64,000 nt of DNA from Limivivens faecihominis (GCF_020686945.1 NZ_JAJEPR010000005.1:1-64000); one strand, 5' to 3'. Numbered from the stretch's first letter, positions 31,496 to 41,095 are shown. Notes: a model not told the origin generated them from the letters alone. Numbers and translations: made by a program.

Positions 31496-33166
31496 TTAAA
31501 CCTCCATGATAATGGGGATAATTACCGGTTTTCTCTTGATTTTCTTCCAGAGGAACTCGTCCAGGGCATCCCGGATCTCTCCTTTGATCTTGCCCCACTC
31601 CCGGTAATTCTTCTTCTCGCAGCGTTTCACAGCTTCCATGGCCACGGCGCGGAGCTCCTGCATGAGCTCGCCGGATTCTCTCACATAGACGAAGCCTCTG
31701 GAAATGATATCCGGGCCGGCCAGAAGGTTGTTGGTACCTTTTTCCAGGGAAAGAGTCACGACAATGATACCGTTCTCGGAAAGGTTCTGGCGGTCGCGGA
31801 TGACTATATTGCCCACATCGCCGATGCCAAGGCCATCCACAAAGACCTCGCGCGCGGTAACTTTTCCGGTGACTTTTCCCTCCTCCTCTGAGAGCTCCAG
31901 CACGTCTCCGGACTGGATCAGCATAACTCTCTCATCGGGGATGCCAAGCTCCCGTGCAAGACCTGCCGCTGCCGCCCGGTGACGGTATTCGCCGTGGACG
32001 GGGATCGCGTAGCGCGGTTTCAGTAAGGAATAGATAAGCTTCAGCTCTTCCTGGCAGGCGTGGCCGGATACATGGGTATCCTGGAAGATCACTGTAGCTC
32101 CTTTTTCCGTCAGTTCGTTGATGATGCGGGATACGGCTTTCTCATTTCCCGGAATCGGATTGGAGCTTAAAATGATCGTATCGTTGGGCTTGATCCGCAC
32201 CTTTCTGTGGGTGCCGTCGGCCATACGGGACAGGGCTGCCATCTCCTCGCCCTGGCTTCCGGTAGTGATAAAGACAAGCTGCTCGTCGGGGTAACGGTTC
32301 ATATCGTTGACACTGATGAGGGTCTTGTCCGGAATCTTCACATAGCCGAGGTCTGTGGCGATCTCAATAACCGTCTCCATGCTCCGGCCCTGAAGGATAA
32401 CCTTCCGGCCGTACTTGTGGGCCGTATTGATGAGCTGTTGCACACGATCCACATTGGAAGCGAAGGTTGCAACGATGATTCTTCTCTTCTTATGCTCTGC
32501 AAAAAGGGTATCAAAGGTCTTGGCTACCTTGGTCTCAGACGGGGTAAAGCCCGGGCGGAGGGCGTTGGTACTGTCGCTCAAAACAGCCAGCACTCCTTTT
32601 TTACCAATAATACTTAAGCGCTGCAGATCGATGGGTTCTCCAAAAAGCGGCGTATAATCCACTTTGAAATCTCCGGTGTGGAGAATGACGCCTGCCGGCG
32701 TATAAATGGCGAGGGCAGAGGCTCCTGCGATGCTGTGGTTGGTCTTGATAAATTCCACCCGCATATCGCCTAAAACGACATAGCCGCCCTGTTTTACTAC
32801 TTTGCGTCGGGTTTTCCGGATCAGATTGGCTTCCTTCAGCTTGTGCTCGATGAGGCCCATCGTAAGCCGTGTGGCATACACCGGCACATTCAGCTGAGGC
32901 AGGATGTAAGGCAGGGCTCCGATATGGTCCTCATGACCATGGGTGATAACGAAGCCTTTGACTTTCTCTTTATTTTTCACCAGGTAGGAAACATCCGGGA
33001 TCACCTTGTCGATACCCAGCATGTCGCCTTCCGGAAACGCGATTCCACAGTCTACCACCACGATGGTATCTTCGTACTCGATGGCGGTAATGTTCATTCC
33101 GATCTTGTCAAGTCCCCCTAAAGGGATAATTTTTACTGATTTACTTTCTTTTTTGTCTGTTTTCAA
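31496..33166 (-). CDS. rnjA: ribonuclease J (TTG start)
   Basis: A 556-residue metallo-beta-lactamase/beta-CASP nuclease with endonuclease and 5'-3' exonuclease activity in mRNA decay. The zinc motif THGHEDHIGALPYIL, the SNPIPGNEKAVSR loop and the C-terminal beta-CASP histidine region VSGHACQEELKLIY, then VHGEYRH, are intact, with a C-terminal domain from about 450. Length is normal. The start codon is TTG (33164-33166), 7 nt after AGGAG; an overlapping ATG is in another frame. Confidence 0.95.
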   Translation of the reverse strand: MKTDKKESKSVKIIPLGGLDKIGMNITAIEYEDTIVVVDCGIAFPEGDMLGIDKVIPDVSYLVKNKEKVKGFVITHGHEDHIGALPYILPQLNVPVYATRLTMGLIEHKLKEANLIRKTRRKVVKQGGYVVLGDMRVEFIKTNHSIAGASALAIYTPAGVILHTGDFKVDYTPLFGEPIDLQRLSIIGKKGVLAVLSDSTNALRPGFTPSETKVAKTFDTLFAEHKKRRIIVATFASNVDRVQQLINTAHKYGRKVILQGRSMETVIEIATDLGYVKIPDKTLISVNDMNRYPDEQLVFITTGSQGEEMAALSRMADGTHRKVRIKPNDTIILSSNPIPGNEKAVSRIINELTEKGATVIFQDTHVSGHACQEELKLIYSLLKPRYAIPVHGEYRHRAAAAGLARELGIPDERVMLIQSGDVLELSEEEGKVTGKVTAREVFVDGLGIGDVGNIVIRDRQNLSENGIIVVTLSLEKGTNNLLAGPDIISRGFVYVRESGELMQELRAVAMEAVKRCEKKNYREWGKIKGEIRDALDEFLWKKIKRKPVIIPIIMEV

Positions 33167-33353
33167 TGTTCATCTCCTGCTGTTTTTTCCGCACGCCCAC
33201 ACGTCCCGGGCATGCTGTCTCATTATTTTTTATTCCGCCCGGCATCTCAAAAAAGAGACGCTCTCTTTTCACCCTTTTTACAGTATAACCATTTTTTCCC
33301 TGATAGGCAAGCCCCGCTTTTTTTCAAGTTGCCCAAAATTTTCTCCCGGAAAC

Positions 33354-33399
33354 AAAAAAATCCGCCAAAAACCGGCAGTTTCGCCGATCTTTGACGGAT
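33354..33399 (-). terminator. terminator after the MATE gene
   Basis: On the minus strand, ATCCGTCAA pairs with TTGGCGGAT (one G-U pair), followed by seven T, right after the MATE stop codon. Confidence 0.8.
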
Positions 33400-33406
33400 A
33401 AAAAAT

Positions 33407-34753
33407 TTATGCGGCAGCGTTTTCCTCCGACGGAAATTTCCGTATAACGGAGAAATAAGTGATGATCAGAATCACATCTGCCAGAATCCAGGCTGCCGGG
33501 GAGGCGAAAGCCACACCCAGAAAGCCCAGCCTTCCCACAAGACCAAAGGCCACGGAGGCACGGCCGACAAGCTCGAAAACGCCGGCAAACATGGCGATGA
33601 AGCTGTAGCCCATGGCCTGAATGCTGTTTCTCAGGATAAAGATCAGCATCAGGAAGGGATAAAACGATGAGATCACCCGGAGGAAGAGCTGAATCTGATC
33701 CATGAGCTCCGTCTCATTGGAATCGATGAAGAGCAGGGCGATATATCTGCCTGCGCTCCAGACAATCACAAAGGAAATCACACAGAGGCAGGCACAGATC
33801 AGACAGGCACAACGGATGCCCTTCCGGATTCTGCCATACTCCTTCGCTCCGAGGTTCTGACTGCAGTAGGTGGCCATCGTGGTTCCCATGCTCTCAAAGG
33901 CTGCTGAGAAAATGAAGGAAATCTTGTTTCCCGCAGTCATGGCCGCCACGGAAACGGAACCCAGACCGTTTACCGCGCTCTGCAAAATGACGCCGCCCAC
34001 AGCCGTGATGGAAAACTGCAGCGCCATGGGAATACCCTGTTTTAAGAGAGCGCCCATTTTTTCCAGGGAAACCTGGAACTCTTCCTTTCGAATCCGAAGC
34101 ACCTCATAATGACGGAACATGTAGAAAAGACAGAGGACGCCGGAAATTCCCTGGGAAGTCACCGTCGCCACAGCCACGCCCGTGGTTCCCATATGGAAGA
34201 CGATGACAAAGAGAAGGTCCAGAATGATATTCAAGACGGAAGAAAAAATCAGGGCAAAAAGCGGGGTCCGGCTGTCTCCGATCGCCCTCAAAATCGCGGA
34301 GGCCGCATTATAGAGCATGGAGAAAAATGTTCCCGCCAGGATCCAGATGAGATAGTTATAGGAATCGGAAAAAATCTCCTCCGGAGTTCCGGTCAGTTCC
34401 AGAATATCCTTACAGAAATACATCGTGAGCGGCGTCATGATGGCCGAGATGATGACGATGAGGTAAAAACCGTTCGCCATATAGTTTCTCATACCTTCGT
34501 AGTCCTTCGCTCCGAAGCGCTGGCCCACTTTGACGCCAAAACCGATCGTGATGCCCATGGCGAAGCCCAGAATCAGAAAGTTGATGGAACCGGTGGCTCC
34601 CACTCCTGCCAGGGCGTTGACTCCCACGAATTTTCCCACGACAATCGTATCCACCATACTGTAAAACTGCTGGAACACGCTGCCCAGAAGCACGGGGATA
34701 AAAAATTTCAGTATCAGTCCCAGAGGATTGCCCCGGGTCATATCCTTGCTCAT
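33407..34753 (-). CDS. MATE family efflux transporter
   Basis: A 448-residue, twelve-helix drug/sodium or proton antiporter. It starts at the ATG at 34753 preceded by AAGGAGG; the longer frame reads through repeat DNA. Family features include the N-terminal PLGLILKFFIPVLLGSVFQQFYSMVDTIVVG split over helix 1 and the duplicate half beginning near ALLKQGIPMALQF. It belongs to the NorM/DinF-MepA group by sequence feel. The substrate is unknown. No regulator is adjacent. Confidence 0.9.
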   Translation of the reverse strand: MSKDMTRGNPLGLILKFFIPVLLGSVFQQFYSMVDTIVVGKFVGVNALAGVGATGSINFLILGFAMGITIGFGVKVGQRFGAKDYEGMRNYMANGFYLIVIISAIMTPLTMYFCKDILELTGTPEEIFSDSYNYLIWILAGTFFSMLYNAASAILRAIGDSRTPLFALIFSSVLNIILDLLFVIVFHMGTTGVAVATVTSQGISGVLCLFYMFRHYEVLRIRKEEFQVSLEKMGALLKQGIPMALQFSITAVGGVILQSAVNGLGSVSVAAMTAGNKISFIFSAAFESMGTTMATYCSQNLGAKEYGRIRKGIRCACLICACLCVISFVIVWSAGRYIALLFIDSNETELMDQIQLFLRVISSFYPFLMLIFILRNSIQAMGYSFIAMFAGVFELVGRASVAFGLVGRLGFLGVAFASPAAWILADVILIITYFSVIRKFPSEENAAA

Positions 34754-34817
34754 TTGTTTCTCCTCCTTTAGCACATACCTACGAATTGCTCCGCTGCAAA
34801 GCAGCTCTCGTAAGGTC

Positions 34818-35043
34818 TCCGCTCCGCTTCGGTCGGTGCTAAACGTGTGCCACTGGCACACAGCACCTGCAAACATTCGAAATCCGCTGATTTACTGCGT
34901 AAATCGCTACTGTCTACGCTCCGCTTCGGTCGGTGCAAAACGAACATCCACTGGATGTTCTGCACCTCATGTTTGGCGGGTCCCAAGTTCAAAATCCTTA
35001 TCGTGCAAGCACGAACGGCTTTTTGAACTTTTGACCCTGGTAT
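34818..35043. repeat. dispersed palindromic repeat, copy C (long, composite)
   Basis: This 335-bp gap is built from repeats. GCTCCGCTTCGGTCGGTGC occurs at 34821-34839 and 34918-34936. Hairpins GTGTGCC-ACT-GGCACAC and GAACATCCACTGGATGTTC lie between. The 42-bp module at 34870-34911 equals 1253-1294 inverted, and the terminal GGGTCCCAAG...CCAGGGT-type arms lie at 34978-35040. No ORF is supported. Confidence 0.82.
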
Positions 35044-35089
35044 TCAAAGTATATCAGGAGTTTTTCCAAAGAGCAACTGTCTTTTTTGT

Positions 35090-37069
35090 TTACCAGCGTA
35101 CGAGGCGGTAGTAGGTCCGGGCTGTGAAAAAGTAGACCAGGCCGTAAAAAGCCAGGAAGATAAAAAAGGTCAGAAGCACGCCGATGAGAAAAATCTTCTG
35201 ATTTCCCAGATTCATCAAAAGTAATATCTTACTCATCATCGGATAGGCGAAGACCATATGAACCCCTGCGGCCAGCACGGGCAGAAGAAAGACCGTTTTC
35301 ACCTGGCTGTTGATCGTCCGGCGGACCTCCCGTTTATCCATGCCCACCTTCTGCATGATGACAAAGCGGTCGTGATCCTCATAGCCCTCGGAAACCTGTT
35401 TATAGTAGATGATAAGCACCGTCGCCATGAGAAACAGAAAGCCCAGGAAAATGCCCACAAAGAAAATGCCGCCGTAAAGGGAATAGAAATTTTCTCTCGA
35501 GGAAGCCGTTCCCTCGATATACACCAGACTTCCCCAGTCTTTTTCTGCCAGAAGGGAGGACAGAGCTGTCTCCATCTCCGCCTGAGTCTTGCTGTCTCCG
35601 TCAAGATCGATACCCATAAAATAATTCCAGGTCCCATTTGTCACGATTTCCCCGGTCAGTTCTTCAATGGAAGCCTGATCCGGAAAGATCAGATAATAGA
35701 TGGAGCCCATCATGACCCGCTGAGCCTTCACAGAATCCAGGCCTGTCACGGCTCCCATCATCTTCCACTCTTTTCCCTGGATCGTCAGAGTTCCTTCCAG
35801 AGCTTTCTCGGCCTTTCCATAGACACTGTCATAAAAGATCTCCCCCTGACCAAGCGTGAGATTCTGCCCGGTAATCCGGTTGAAATCGTCGAGAGACAGA
35901 CAGTAAATCGCCACTGCACTTCCCAGGCCTCCATTCGGATCATAGGTAAAGTTTTTCTCGTTTCTCTGGGCATAAAAATTCCGGTACCGGTAATTTTCCT
36001 CGTTATCCTGAATCGAAAGGCCGTACTGAGCCGCAGCATCAGCAGTCAGCTGTTCCAGTTCCGTGATCTCTTCTTCCGTCACCCCGCTGGCTGCCACCTG
36101 GACATTTCTCGGGAAACGGGTCCTTAAAAGGTCGTCCATTCCGAAGTAAAGGCAGGTCGTCGTGGATACAATGAGGATCACCGCCGTGGACATGATACAG
36201 ATGCTCGCAAGCCCTGCCGCATTCTGCTTCATTCGGTAAAGCATACCGGAAACGCTCGTAAAATGGCGGCTCTGATAATAGTAGCCTTTGTTCTTTTTCA
36301 GCATTTTCAGTATAAAGATGCTTCCTGCCGTGAAAAGACAGTAGGTTCCGATGATGACCAGCACCACCGCCAGGAAGAAATAGGCGATAGCGCCCAAGGG
36401 CGACTCGATGGTCACCGCCAGATAATAGCCGGCTCCCAGGGAGACAAGACCCACAAGAACGAGAAACCAGCGGTTTTTCGGCTCCCGCTCCGCCGTCTGA
36501 TTACTTTTTAAAAGCTCCGTGGTCTCAGAGCGGAAGATCTGGCGCACGCCATAGATGGCCAGCAGAAAAAAGACCATTCCGAAAAGCACCACCGTCTCCG
36601 TAAAGGCTGATACGGAGAACTCAAAGCCCAGAATCCGGGGTGCATGGAGAATCCGGCAAAGTAGCAGAAGGACCGCCTTATAAAAGACCGTTCCCGCCAG
36701 AAGGCCTAAGCCCAGACCCAGCAAAACTGTGTAAAAAAGCTCCAGAACCAGAATCAGGGCCACATGGCGCTTCTCCATGCCTAAGATGTGATAGAGGCCG
36801 AACTCTTTTTTCCGCCGCTTCAGAAGAAAGCTGTTCGTATAAAAAAGAAAGATCAGGGAGAAAATACCGACAATCCGCTCCCCCATCAGCAGGATCTCTC
36901 TCATAAAACCGCCACCAAGCATGAAATCCAGCGCCGGACTCACGGCCAGGGCTCCCATGATGTCAAAGATTGCCGCCATTCCCGTCAGGGTCAGGATAAA
37001 GGGCAGGTACACCTGACAGTTTTTCTTCAGATTTCCCGCCGCCATCTTAAAAAACATGGTTTTACGCAT
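35090..37069 (-). CDS. BceB-type ABC permease (FtsX domains)
   Basis: About 659 residues and ten predicted helices: one, then three, then a pair flanking a large extracellular domain (about residues 310-520), then three at the end. This is the layout of BceB/VraG permeases, which free lipid II-cycle intermediates from bacitracin-like peptides and signal to a kinase. Start chosen at the ATG at 37069, 8 nt after GGAGG, overlapping the ATPase stop by 8 bp. Together with the upstream ATPase, kinase and regulator it forms a complete peptide-sensing and detoxification module. Confidence 0.88.
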   Translation of the reverse strand: MRKTMFFKMAAGNLKKNCQVYLPFILTLTGMAAIFDIMGALAVSPALDFMLGGGFMREILLMGERIVGIFSLIFLFYTNSFLLKRRKKEFGLYHILGMEKRHVALILVLELFYTVLLGLGLGLLAGTVFYKAVLLLLCRILHAPRILGFEFSVSAFTETVVLFGMVFFLLAIYGVRQIFRSETTELLKSNQTAEREPKNRWFLVLVGLVSLGAGYYLAVTIESPLGAIAYFFLAVVLVIIGTYCLFTAGSIFILKMLKKNKGYYYQSRHFTSVSGMLYRMKQNAAGLASICIMSTAVILIVSTTTCLYFGMDDLLRTRFPRNVQVAASGVTEEEITELEQLTADAAAQYGLSIQDNEENYRYRNFYAQRNEKNFTYDPNGGLGSAVAIYCLSLDDFNRITGQNLTLGQGEIFYDSVYGKAEKALEGTLTIQGKEWKMMGAVTGLDSVKAQRVMMGSIYYLIFPDQASIEELTGEIVTNGTWNYFMGIDLDGDSKTQAEMETALSSLLAEKDWGSLVYIEGTASSRENFYSLYGGIFFVGIFLGFLFLMATVLIIYYKQVSEGYEDHDRFVIMQKVGMDKREVRRTINSQVKTVFLLPVLAAGVHMVFAYPMMSKILLLMNLGNQKIFLIGVLLTFFIFLAFYGLVYFFTARTYYRLVRW

Positions 37070-37829
37070 GACGCTCACCTCCCGTGGTCAGGACCGTCAT
37101 CGCGTCAGAAACCTTCCGGTACATCTCCTCCAGAGAATCGGCTCCGCGGTAGATCTGGTGAAAGACCTCGCCGTCCTTGATAAAGAGCACTCTTCCCGCG
37201 TGGGCCGCCGCCCGGACGCTGTGGGTCACCATAAGGATCGTCTGCCCTTCCTCATTGACCCGGTCAAAAAGCTCCAGAAGCTTTCCGGAAGCCCGGGAGT
37301 CCAGAGCACCCGTCGGCTCATCCGCCAGAAGAAGCTTCGGCTGGGTGATCAGGGCTCTAGCTGCCGCTGCCCGCTGTTTCTGGCCTCCGGAGACCTCGTA
37401 GGGGTATTTGTCCAGAAGACTCTGGATCTCCAGTTTTTCCGTCAGGGGCTTTAAGCGGCTTTCCATTTCCTTATAGGGCACCCCGGAGAGAACCAGGGGC
37501 AGGAAGATATTATCCCTGAGAGAAAAAGTGTCCAGAAGATTAAAGTCCTGGAACACAAAACCCAGATTTTTCCGGCGAAAGGCCGCCAGTTCTTTTTCCC
37601 GGATATCTCCCATACGCTGACCGTTTAAGCGGACCTCCCCCGCTGTGGGCCGGTCCAGAGCCGCCAGGATATTGAGAAGGGTCGTTTTTCCGGAACCGGA
37701 CTCGCCCATGATCGCCACATATTCTCCGGGTTCCACGCTGAAGGACACATTTTTCAGCGCCTCAACCTGATTGCCGCCGAAACGGGTCGTATAAATTTTT
37801 TTCACATTGCTGACTTCAAGAATCGCCAT
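37062..37829 (-). CDS. BceA-type ABC transporter ATPase
   Basis: 255 residues from the ATG at 37829 (AAGGAGG upstream). The NBD is complete: Walker A GESGSGKTT, Q-loop FVFQDFNLLDTFS, signature YEVSGGQKQRAAAARAL, Walker B LLLADEPTGALD and switch His VTHS. It belongs to the MacB/LolD/BceA group that pairs with FtsX-domain permeases. It partners with the overlapping BceB-type protein in antimicrobial-peptide resistance. Confidence 0.92.
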   Translation of the reverse strand: MAILEVSNVKKIYTTRFGGNQVEALKNVSFSVEPGEYVAIMGESGSGKTTLLNILAALDRPTAGEVRLNGQRMGDIREKELAAFRRKNLGFVFQDFNLLDTFSLRDNIFLPLVLSGVPYKEMESRLKPLTEKLEIQSLLDKYPYEVSGGQKQRAAAARALITQPKLLLADEPTGALDSRASGKLLELFDRVNEEGQTILMVTHSVRAAAHAGRVLFIKDGEVFHQIYRGADSLEEMYRKVSDAMTVLTTGGERHA

Positions 37830-37939
37830 GATGAACCTCCTTAAACAATCACATTTTACACTCTGATTATAGGAGAAGGGAGAAATATCTGCCATTTCTT
37901 TGGCTTACATTTCCCCCTTCATCCTTACAAAACGGAAAG

Positions 37940-37966
37940 GTAACTGTTCAGTACCTTCACAGTTAC
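37940..37966. repeat. GTAACTGTTCAG-family palindrome at the kinase stop codon
   Basis: GTAACTGT (37940-37947) pairs with ACAGTTAC (37959-37966). Its right arm contains the TAA stop of the kinase gene. The same TGTTCAGTACCTTC core occurs at 22794-22810 (inverted) and 50953-50967. Confidence 0.7.
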
Positions 37967-38865
37967 AAGGAAAAATTCCTCAGAAGATTCAGCGTCACTT
38001 TTGTGCCTTCGCCCAGGGTCGAGGTGATGGTGATTCCGTGGGCCAGCCGCTTTAAAATTTCCTGGCAGAGATAGAGGCCGATGCCCGTATCTTCTATATA
38101 TAAGAAGCCGTTTCCTCCGTAAATCCGGATGGTTCCCTTCTTCGTGTACTTGAGGGCGTTGGACAGAAGCTGCTCCAGCACAAAGACCAGCCATTTCTCA
38201 TCAGAGACTGTCTCTATGCCGGTCTCCTGAAAGTCCAGAGCGATCTTTTTCCGAATAAAAGACCGCGCGTATTTCCGTACGGCCTGGCGGACGCAGTCGT
38301 CCACATCCACTGACCGGAAAGCCAGATCATGGTCCGGGCTGTCCAGGCGGAGATACTGGAGCACCATCTCCACATACTGCTCGATCCGGAAAAGTTCCAT
38401 CGAAAGCTCGCCATTTTCCGGCGTGTCCTCCTCCTGAAGAAGGAGACTCATGGCCGCGATCGGCGTCTTGATCTGATGCACCCAGAGCGTATAGTATTCC
38501 TCCATATCCCGGAGTTTCTCTGCGGCTTCCGCCTCTTTCCGGTTCTTCTCCTTGAGCAGCGACTCGATGAGATCCTGATAGGCTTCCTCCTTCGGGTCCT
38601 CGCTCTCCGGGAGATCCCGAAGGTAAAAATCCTTCGCCCGCTCTCCCGCAAGCTGCCTTAAAAGCTTCTGTTTTTTCTGAAAGCGCCCAAAGCCACTGAG
38701 AAGCCAGACAAATTCTGCGATAAACACGAGAAGAATCCCGTACCCGGCGGCCTCCGGCGGAATCTGGTAGAGCAAAAGTACCAGCGAATAGATCAGAAGC
38801 CCCAGGGCCACCGCCAGAAGGACCTGGCGTTTCTCCAGAATATATTCTTTCAGATCAATCTTCAT
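37963..38865 (-). CDS. BceS-type intramembrane-sensing histidine kinase
   Basis: 300 residues: two helices close to the N-terminus (QVLLAVALGLLIYSLVLLLY and AAGYGILLVFIAEFVWLLSG) with hardly any extracellular loop, then a dimerisation domain with H-box WVHQIKTPIAAMSLLL and HATPase with N-box LLSNALKYTKKG and EDTGIGLYLCQEIL. This short-loop form senses drug through the BceB permease rather than directly. Its start overlaps the response-regulator gene by 11 bp, and its stop lies within a palindromic repeat. Confidence 0.9.
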   Translation of the reverse strand: MKIDLKEYILEKRQVLLAVALGLLIYSLVLLLYQIPPEAAGYGILLVFIAEFVWLLSGFGRFQKKQKLLRQLAGERAKDFYLRDLPESEDPKEEAYQDLIESLLKEKNRKEAEAAEKLRDMEEYYTLWVHQIKTPIAAMSLLLQEEDTPENGELSMELFRIEQYVEMVLQYLRLDSPDHDLAFRSVDVDDCVRQAVRKYARSFIRKKIALDFQETGIETVSDEKWLVFVLEQLLSNALKYTKKGTIRIYGGNGFLYIEDTGIGLYLCQEILKRLAHGITITSTLGEGTKVTLNLLRNFSL

Positions 38866-39544
38866 CGGAGATCAGATACCCCATTCCCTTTCTGGTGACA
38901 ATAAAGTCTGTAAGTCCCGCCTGCTCCAGCTTCTTGCGGAGGCGGGTGATGTTTACCGTGAGGGTGTTCTCATCCACAAAGCAGTCCGTCTCCCAGAGTC
39001 TTGTCATGAGAGCGTCCCGGCTCACGGTTTTTCCCTTGTTCTCCAGGAGCATTTTCAGGATTTTGTAGTCGTTTTTCGTAAGATCGATGCGCTGGCCCTC
39101 GTAGGTCAATGTGGCGTCCGCGGTGTTCAGCACGGCCCCCTTATGGGCAATGAGCTCCGTATTGGCAGCGAAATCATAGGTTCTCCGTAAGATAGCCTGG
39201 ATCTTCGCCGCCAGCACGTTCCGGTCGAAGGGCTTGGCGATAAAATCATCCCCGCCCATATTCATGGCAATGACGATATTCATGTTGTCGGAAGCCGAGG
39301 AGAGGAAAACCACCGGCACCCGGGAAATTTTCCGGATCTCCATGCACCAGTAAAAACCGTTGCAGGCCGGAAGGGCGATATCGAGGATCACCAGATGGGG
39401 ATTGTAGGAGGCGAAAGTGTCGAGAACCTTGGAAAAATCCTCCACACAACAGGCCTCCCAACCCCAGTCCTCCATAAGTTTCTGAATGGAGCGGGCAATG
39501 ACCTCGTCATCTTCTACGATAAGAATACGATATTTATTTTTCAC
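38855..39544 (-). CDS. BceR-type response regulator
   Basis: 229 residues, OmpR family: receiver (LIVEDDEVIARSIQ; phospho-Asp in LVILDIALPACNG; Lys in FIAKPFDRN) and winged helix (DLTKNDYKILKMLLEN, NITRLRKKLEQAG). It should activate the bceAB-like genes downstream on detecting cell-wall-active peptides. Its ATG overlaps the end of the threonine aldolase gene by 11 bp, an unusual upstream partner for a Bce system. Confidence 0.92.
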   Translation of the reverse strand: MKNKYRILIVEDDEVIARSIQKLMEDWGWEACCVEDFSKVLDTFASYNPHLVILDIALPACNGFYWCMEIRKISRVPVVFLSSASDNMNIVIAMNMGGDDFIAKPFDRNVLAAKIQAILRRTYDFAANTELIAHKGAVLNTADATLTYEGQRIDLTKNDYKILKMLLENKGKTVSRDALMTRLWETDCFVDENTLTVNITRLRKKLEQAGLTDFIVTRKGMGYLISDED

Positions 39545-40571
39545 GGCGAATATCCTTTATGAGCGCGTCCACGTCCTCTTCCCTGGTGGCCCAGCTGGTG
39601 CAGATCCGCACCATACTGTGGGAGGCGTCCACCCGCTCCCAGTAGGAAAAGCTGTATTTTCCTGCCAGACGGCCAAGTTCAGAATCCGTAAAGACCGCAA
39701 ACTGCTGGTTTGTAGTGCTGCCAATGGGCATCGGAATGCCGAGATCCACCAGGGTGGAACGGATCTTCATTGCCATGGCATTGGCGTGGGCGGAAAGTTC
39801 AAAATAGAGGTCGTCCTTCATGAGCTCCTGGAACTGGATACCGAGAAGCCGTCCCTTCGCCAGCATGCCGCCCCGCTGTTTGATGAGATAACGGAAATCT
39901 TTTCCGAGAGCCGGGTTTGTGATGATCACAGCCTCCCCGAAGAGAGCTCCCTGTTTCGTACCGCCTAAGGTGAAAGCGTCACAGTGCCGGGCAATAAAAG
40001 GCAGGGTCAGGTCATTATCCCTCGCCATCAGGCCGTAGCCCATGCGCGCACCGTCAATATAGAGATAGAGGCCGCACTCCTGGCAGGCATTGTAGAGATC
40101 CTCCAAGCTCTTCTGATGATAGATCGTGCCGATCTCCGTGGGGTTGGAAATGTAAACCATACCCGGCTGCACCATATGCTCGTGGCTTCCGTCCTCCCGA
40201 TGAGCCTTTACTACTTCCCGGATCTGGTCCCCTTTGAGCTTTCCGTTCCGTCCCGGAAGAGCCAGGACCTTGTGGCCGGTAGCCTCGATCGCGCCGGTCT
40301 CGTGGCAGTTGATATGGCCCGTATCGGCGGAGATCACGCCCTGCCAGGGCTTCAATCCCGCAGCGATGACCGTGAGGTTCGTCTGGGTACCGCCCACCAG
40401 GAAATGGACCTGGCCCTCGGGCAGTTCACATTTTTCCAGAATCATCTCAGCGGCCTGACGGCAGTAATCGTCCTCCCCGTAGCCGGTGGTCTGCTCCAGA
40501 TTGGTTTCAACCAGTCTCTTTATGATACGCTCATGAGCGCCTTCGTTATAATCACAGTTAAAAAAGATCAT
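39534..40571 (-). CDS. ltaE: low-specificity L-threonine aldolase
   Basis: A 345-residue PLP-dependent enzyme of fold type I that splits L-threonine or allo-threonine to glycine and acetaldehyde. Visible features: YNEGAHERII start of the cofactor domain, VHFLVGGTQTNLTVIAAGL, YIDGARMGYGL with the PLP-ring Asp, and TLGGTKQGALFGEAVI with the Schiff-base lysine. Length is standard for the bacterial enzymes that include EQTTGYGED. GGAGG precedes the ATG. It overlaps the response-regulator gene by 11 bp, so it is likely co-transcribed with the Bce-like system; no functional link is evident. Confidence 0.9.
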   Translation of the reverse strand: MIFFNCDYNEGAHERIIKRLVETNLEQTTGYGEDDYCRQAAEMILEKCELPEGQVHFLVGGTQTNLTVIAAGLKPWQGVISADTGHINCHETGAIEATGHKVLALPGRNGKLKGDQIREVVKAHREDGSHEHMVQPGMVYISNPTEIGTIYHQKSLEDLYNACQECGLYLYIDGARMGYGLMARDNDLTLPFIARHCDAFTLGGTKQGALFGEAVIITNPALGKDFRYLIKQRGGMLAKGRLLGIQFQELMKDDLYFELSAHANAMAMKIRSTLVDLGIPMPIGSTTNQQFAVFTDSELGRLAGKYSFSYWERVDASHSMVRICTSWATREEDVDALIKDIRREK

Positions 40572-40600
40572 TTTCTTTTGTTCCTCCTGATAAAATGGAC

Positions 40601-40660
40601 ATGTCGCCTACCGGCGACATCACATATAAGCCAGCTGTTTCGCGCCTGTGACGCTCATGC
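40601..40660. repeat. hairpin plus CATGCAAGCATG core
   Basis: ATGTCGCC (40601-40608) pairs with GGCGACAT (40613-40620), and TCATGCAAGCATGG follows near 40645-40658. It lies upstream of the aldolase gene. No coding sequence is seen in the remaining 40572-40822 gap. Confidence 0.6.
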
Positions 40661-40822
40661 AAGCATGGCTCATTCATGGCCGCCGTCCGGACTTTCATAG
40701 TAAAAAGTTCCACCTTATACCCTATCACATTTCCGGAGAAAATTCTATCTTTCCTTGCAATTCCCTGTTGGAAAAGTTATAATGACCTCAGCCGTCTTTT
40801 CTGCGGCAGAATGGAGTTCTCT

Positions 40823-41062
40823 ATGAAAAAATTCAAACGCATCCGCCGGATCTTTGCCTGGATCGGCATCGTCGTCCTAGTTGGGCTCTATGTCACCACC
40901 CTGATTCTGGCCTTTTCCGGCAGCCCCATGGCTCAGGCGCTGTTTCGCGGTTCCTTCGCGGCTACCGTGGTTTTCCCGGTGCTGCTCTACGCCATGCAGA
41001 TCATTTACCGGATCCTGAAACCCGACGATACCGCCGACGACCCGGACAAGAAAAAAAGATGA
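40823..41062 (+). CDS. small two-helix membrane protein of unknown function
   Basis: 79 residues from the ATG at 40823, with GGAG 6 nt upstream. A basic start (MKKFKRIRRIFAWIG) leads into two predicted helices (IVVLVGLYVTTLILAFSG and SFAATVVFPVLLYAMQIIY), then a charged tail DDTADDPDKKKR. Similar short proteins occur widely in Lachnospiraceae; I recognise no named family. It is convergent with the next gene across a shared terminator. Confidence 0.7.
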   Translation: MKKFKRIRRIFAWIGIVVLVGLYVTTLILAFSGSPMAQALFRGSFAATVVFPVLLYAMQIIYRILKPDDTADDPDKKKR

Positions 41063-41090
41063 AAAGCCTCTCCGGGCCTTTCATCTTTTC
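41051..41090. terminator. bidirectional terminator
   Basis: AAGATGAAA and TTTCATCTT arms enclose a short GC-rich core, with an A run on the left and T-rich sequence on the right, so it serves both converging genes. Confidence 0.8.
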
Positions 41091-41095
41091 TTATT

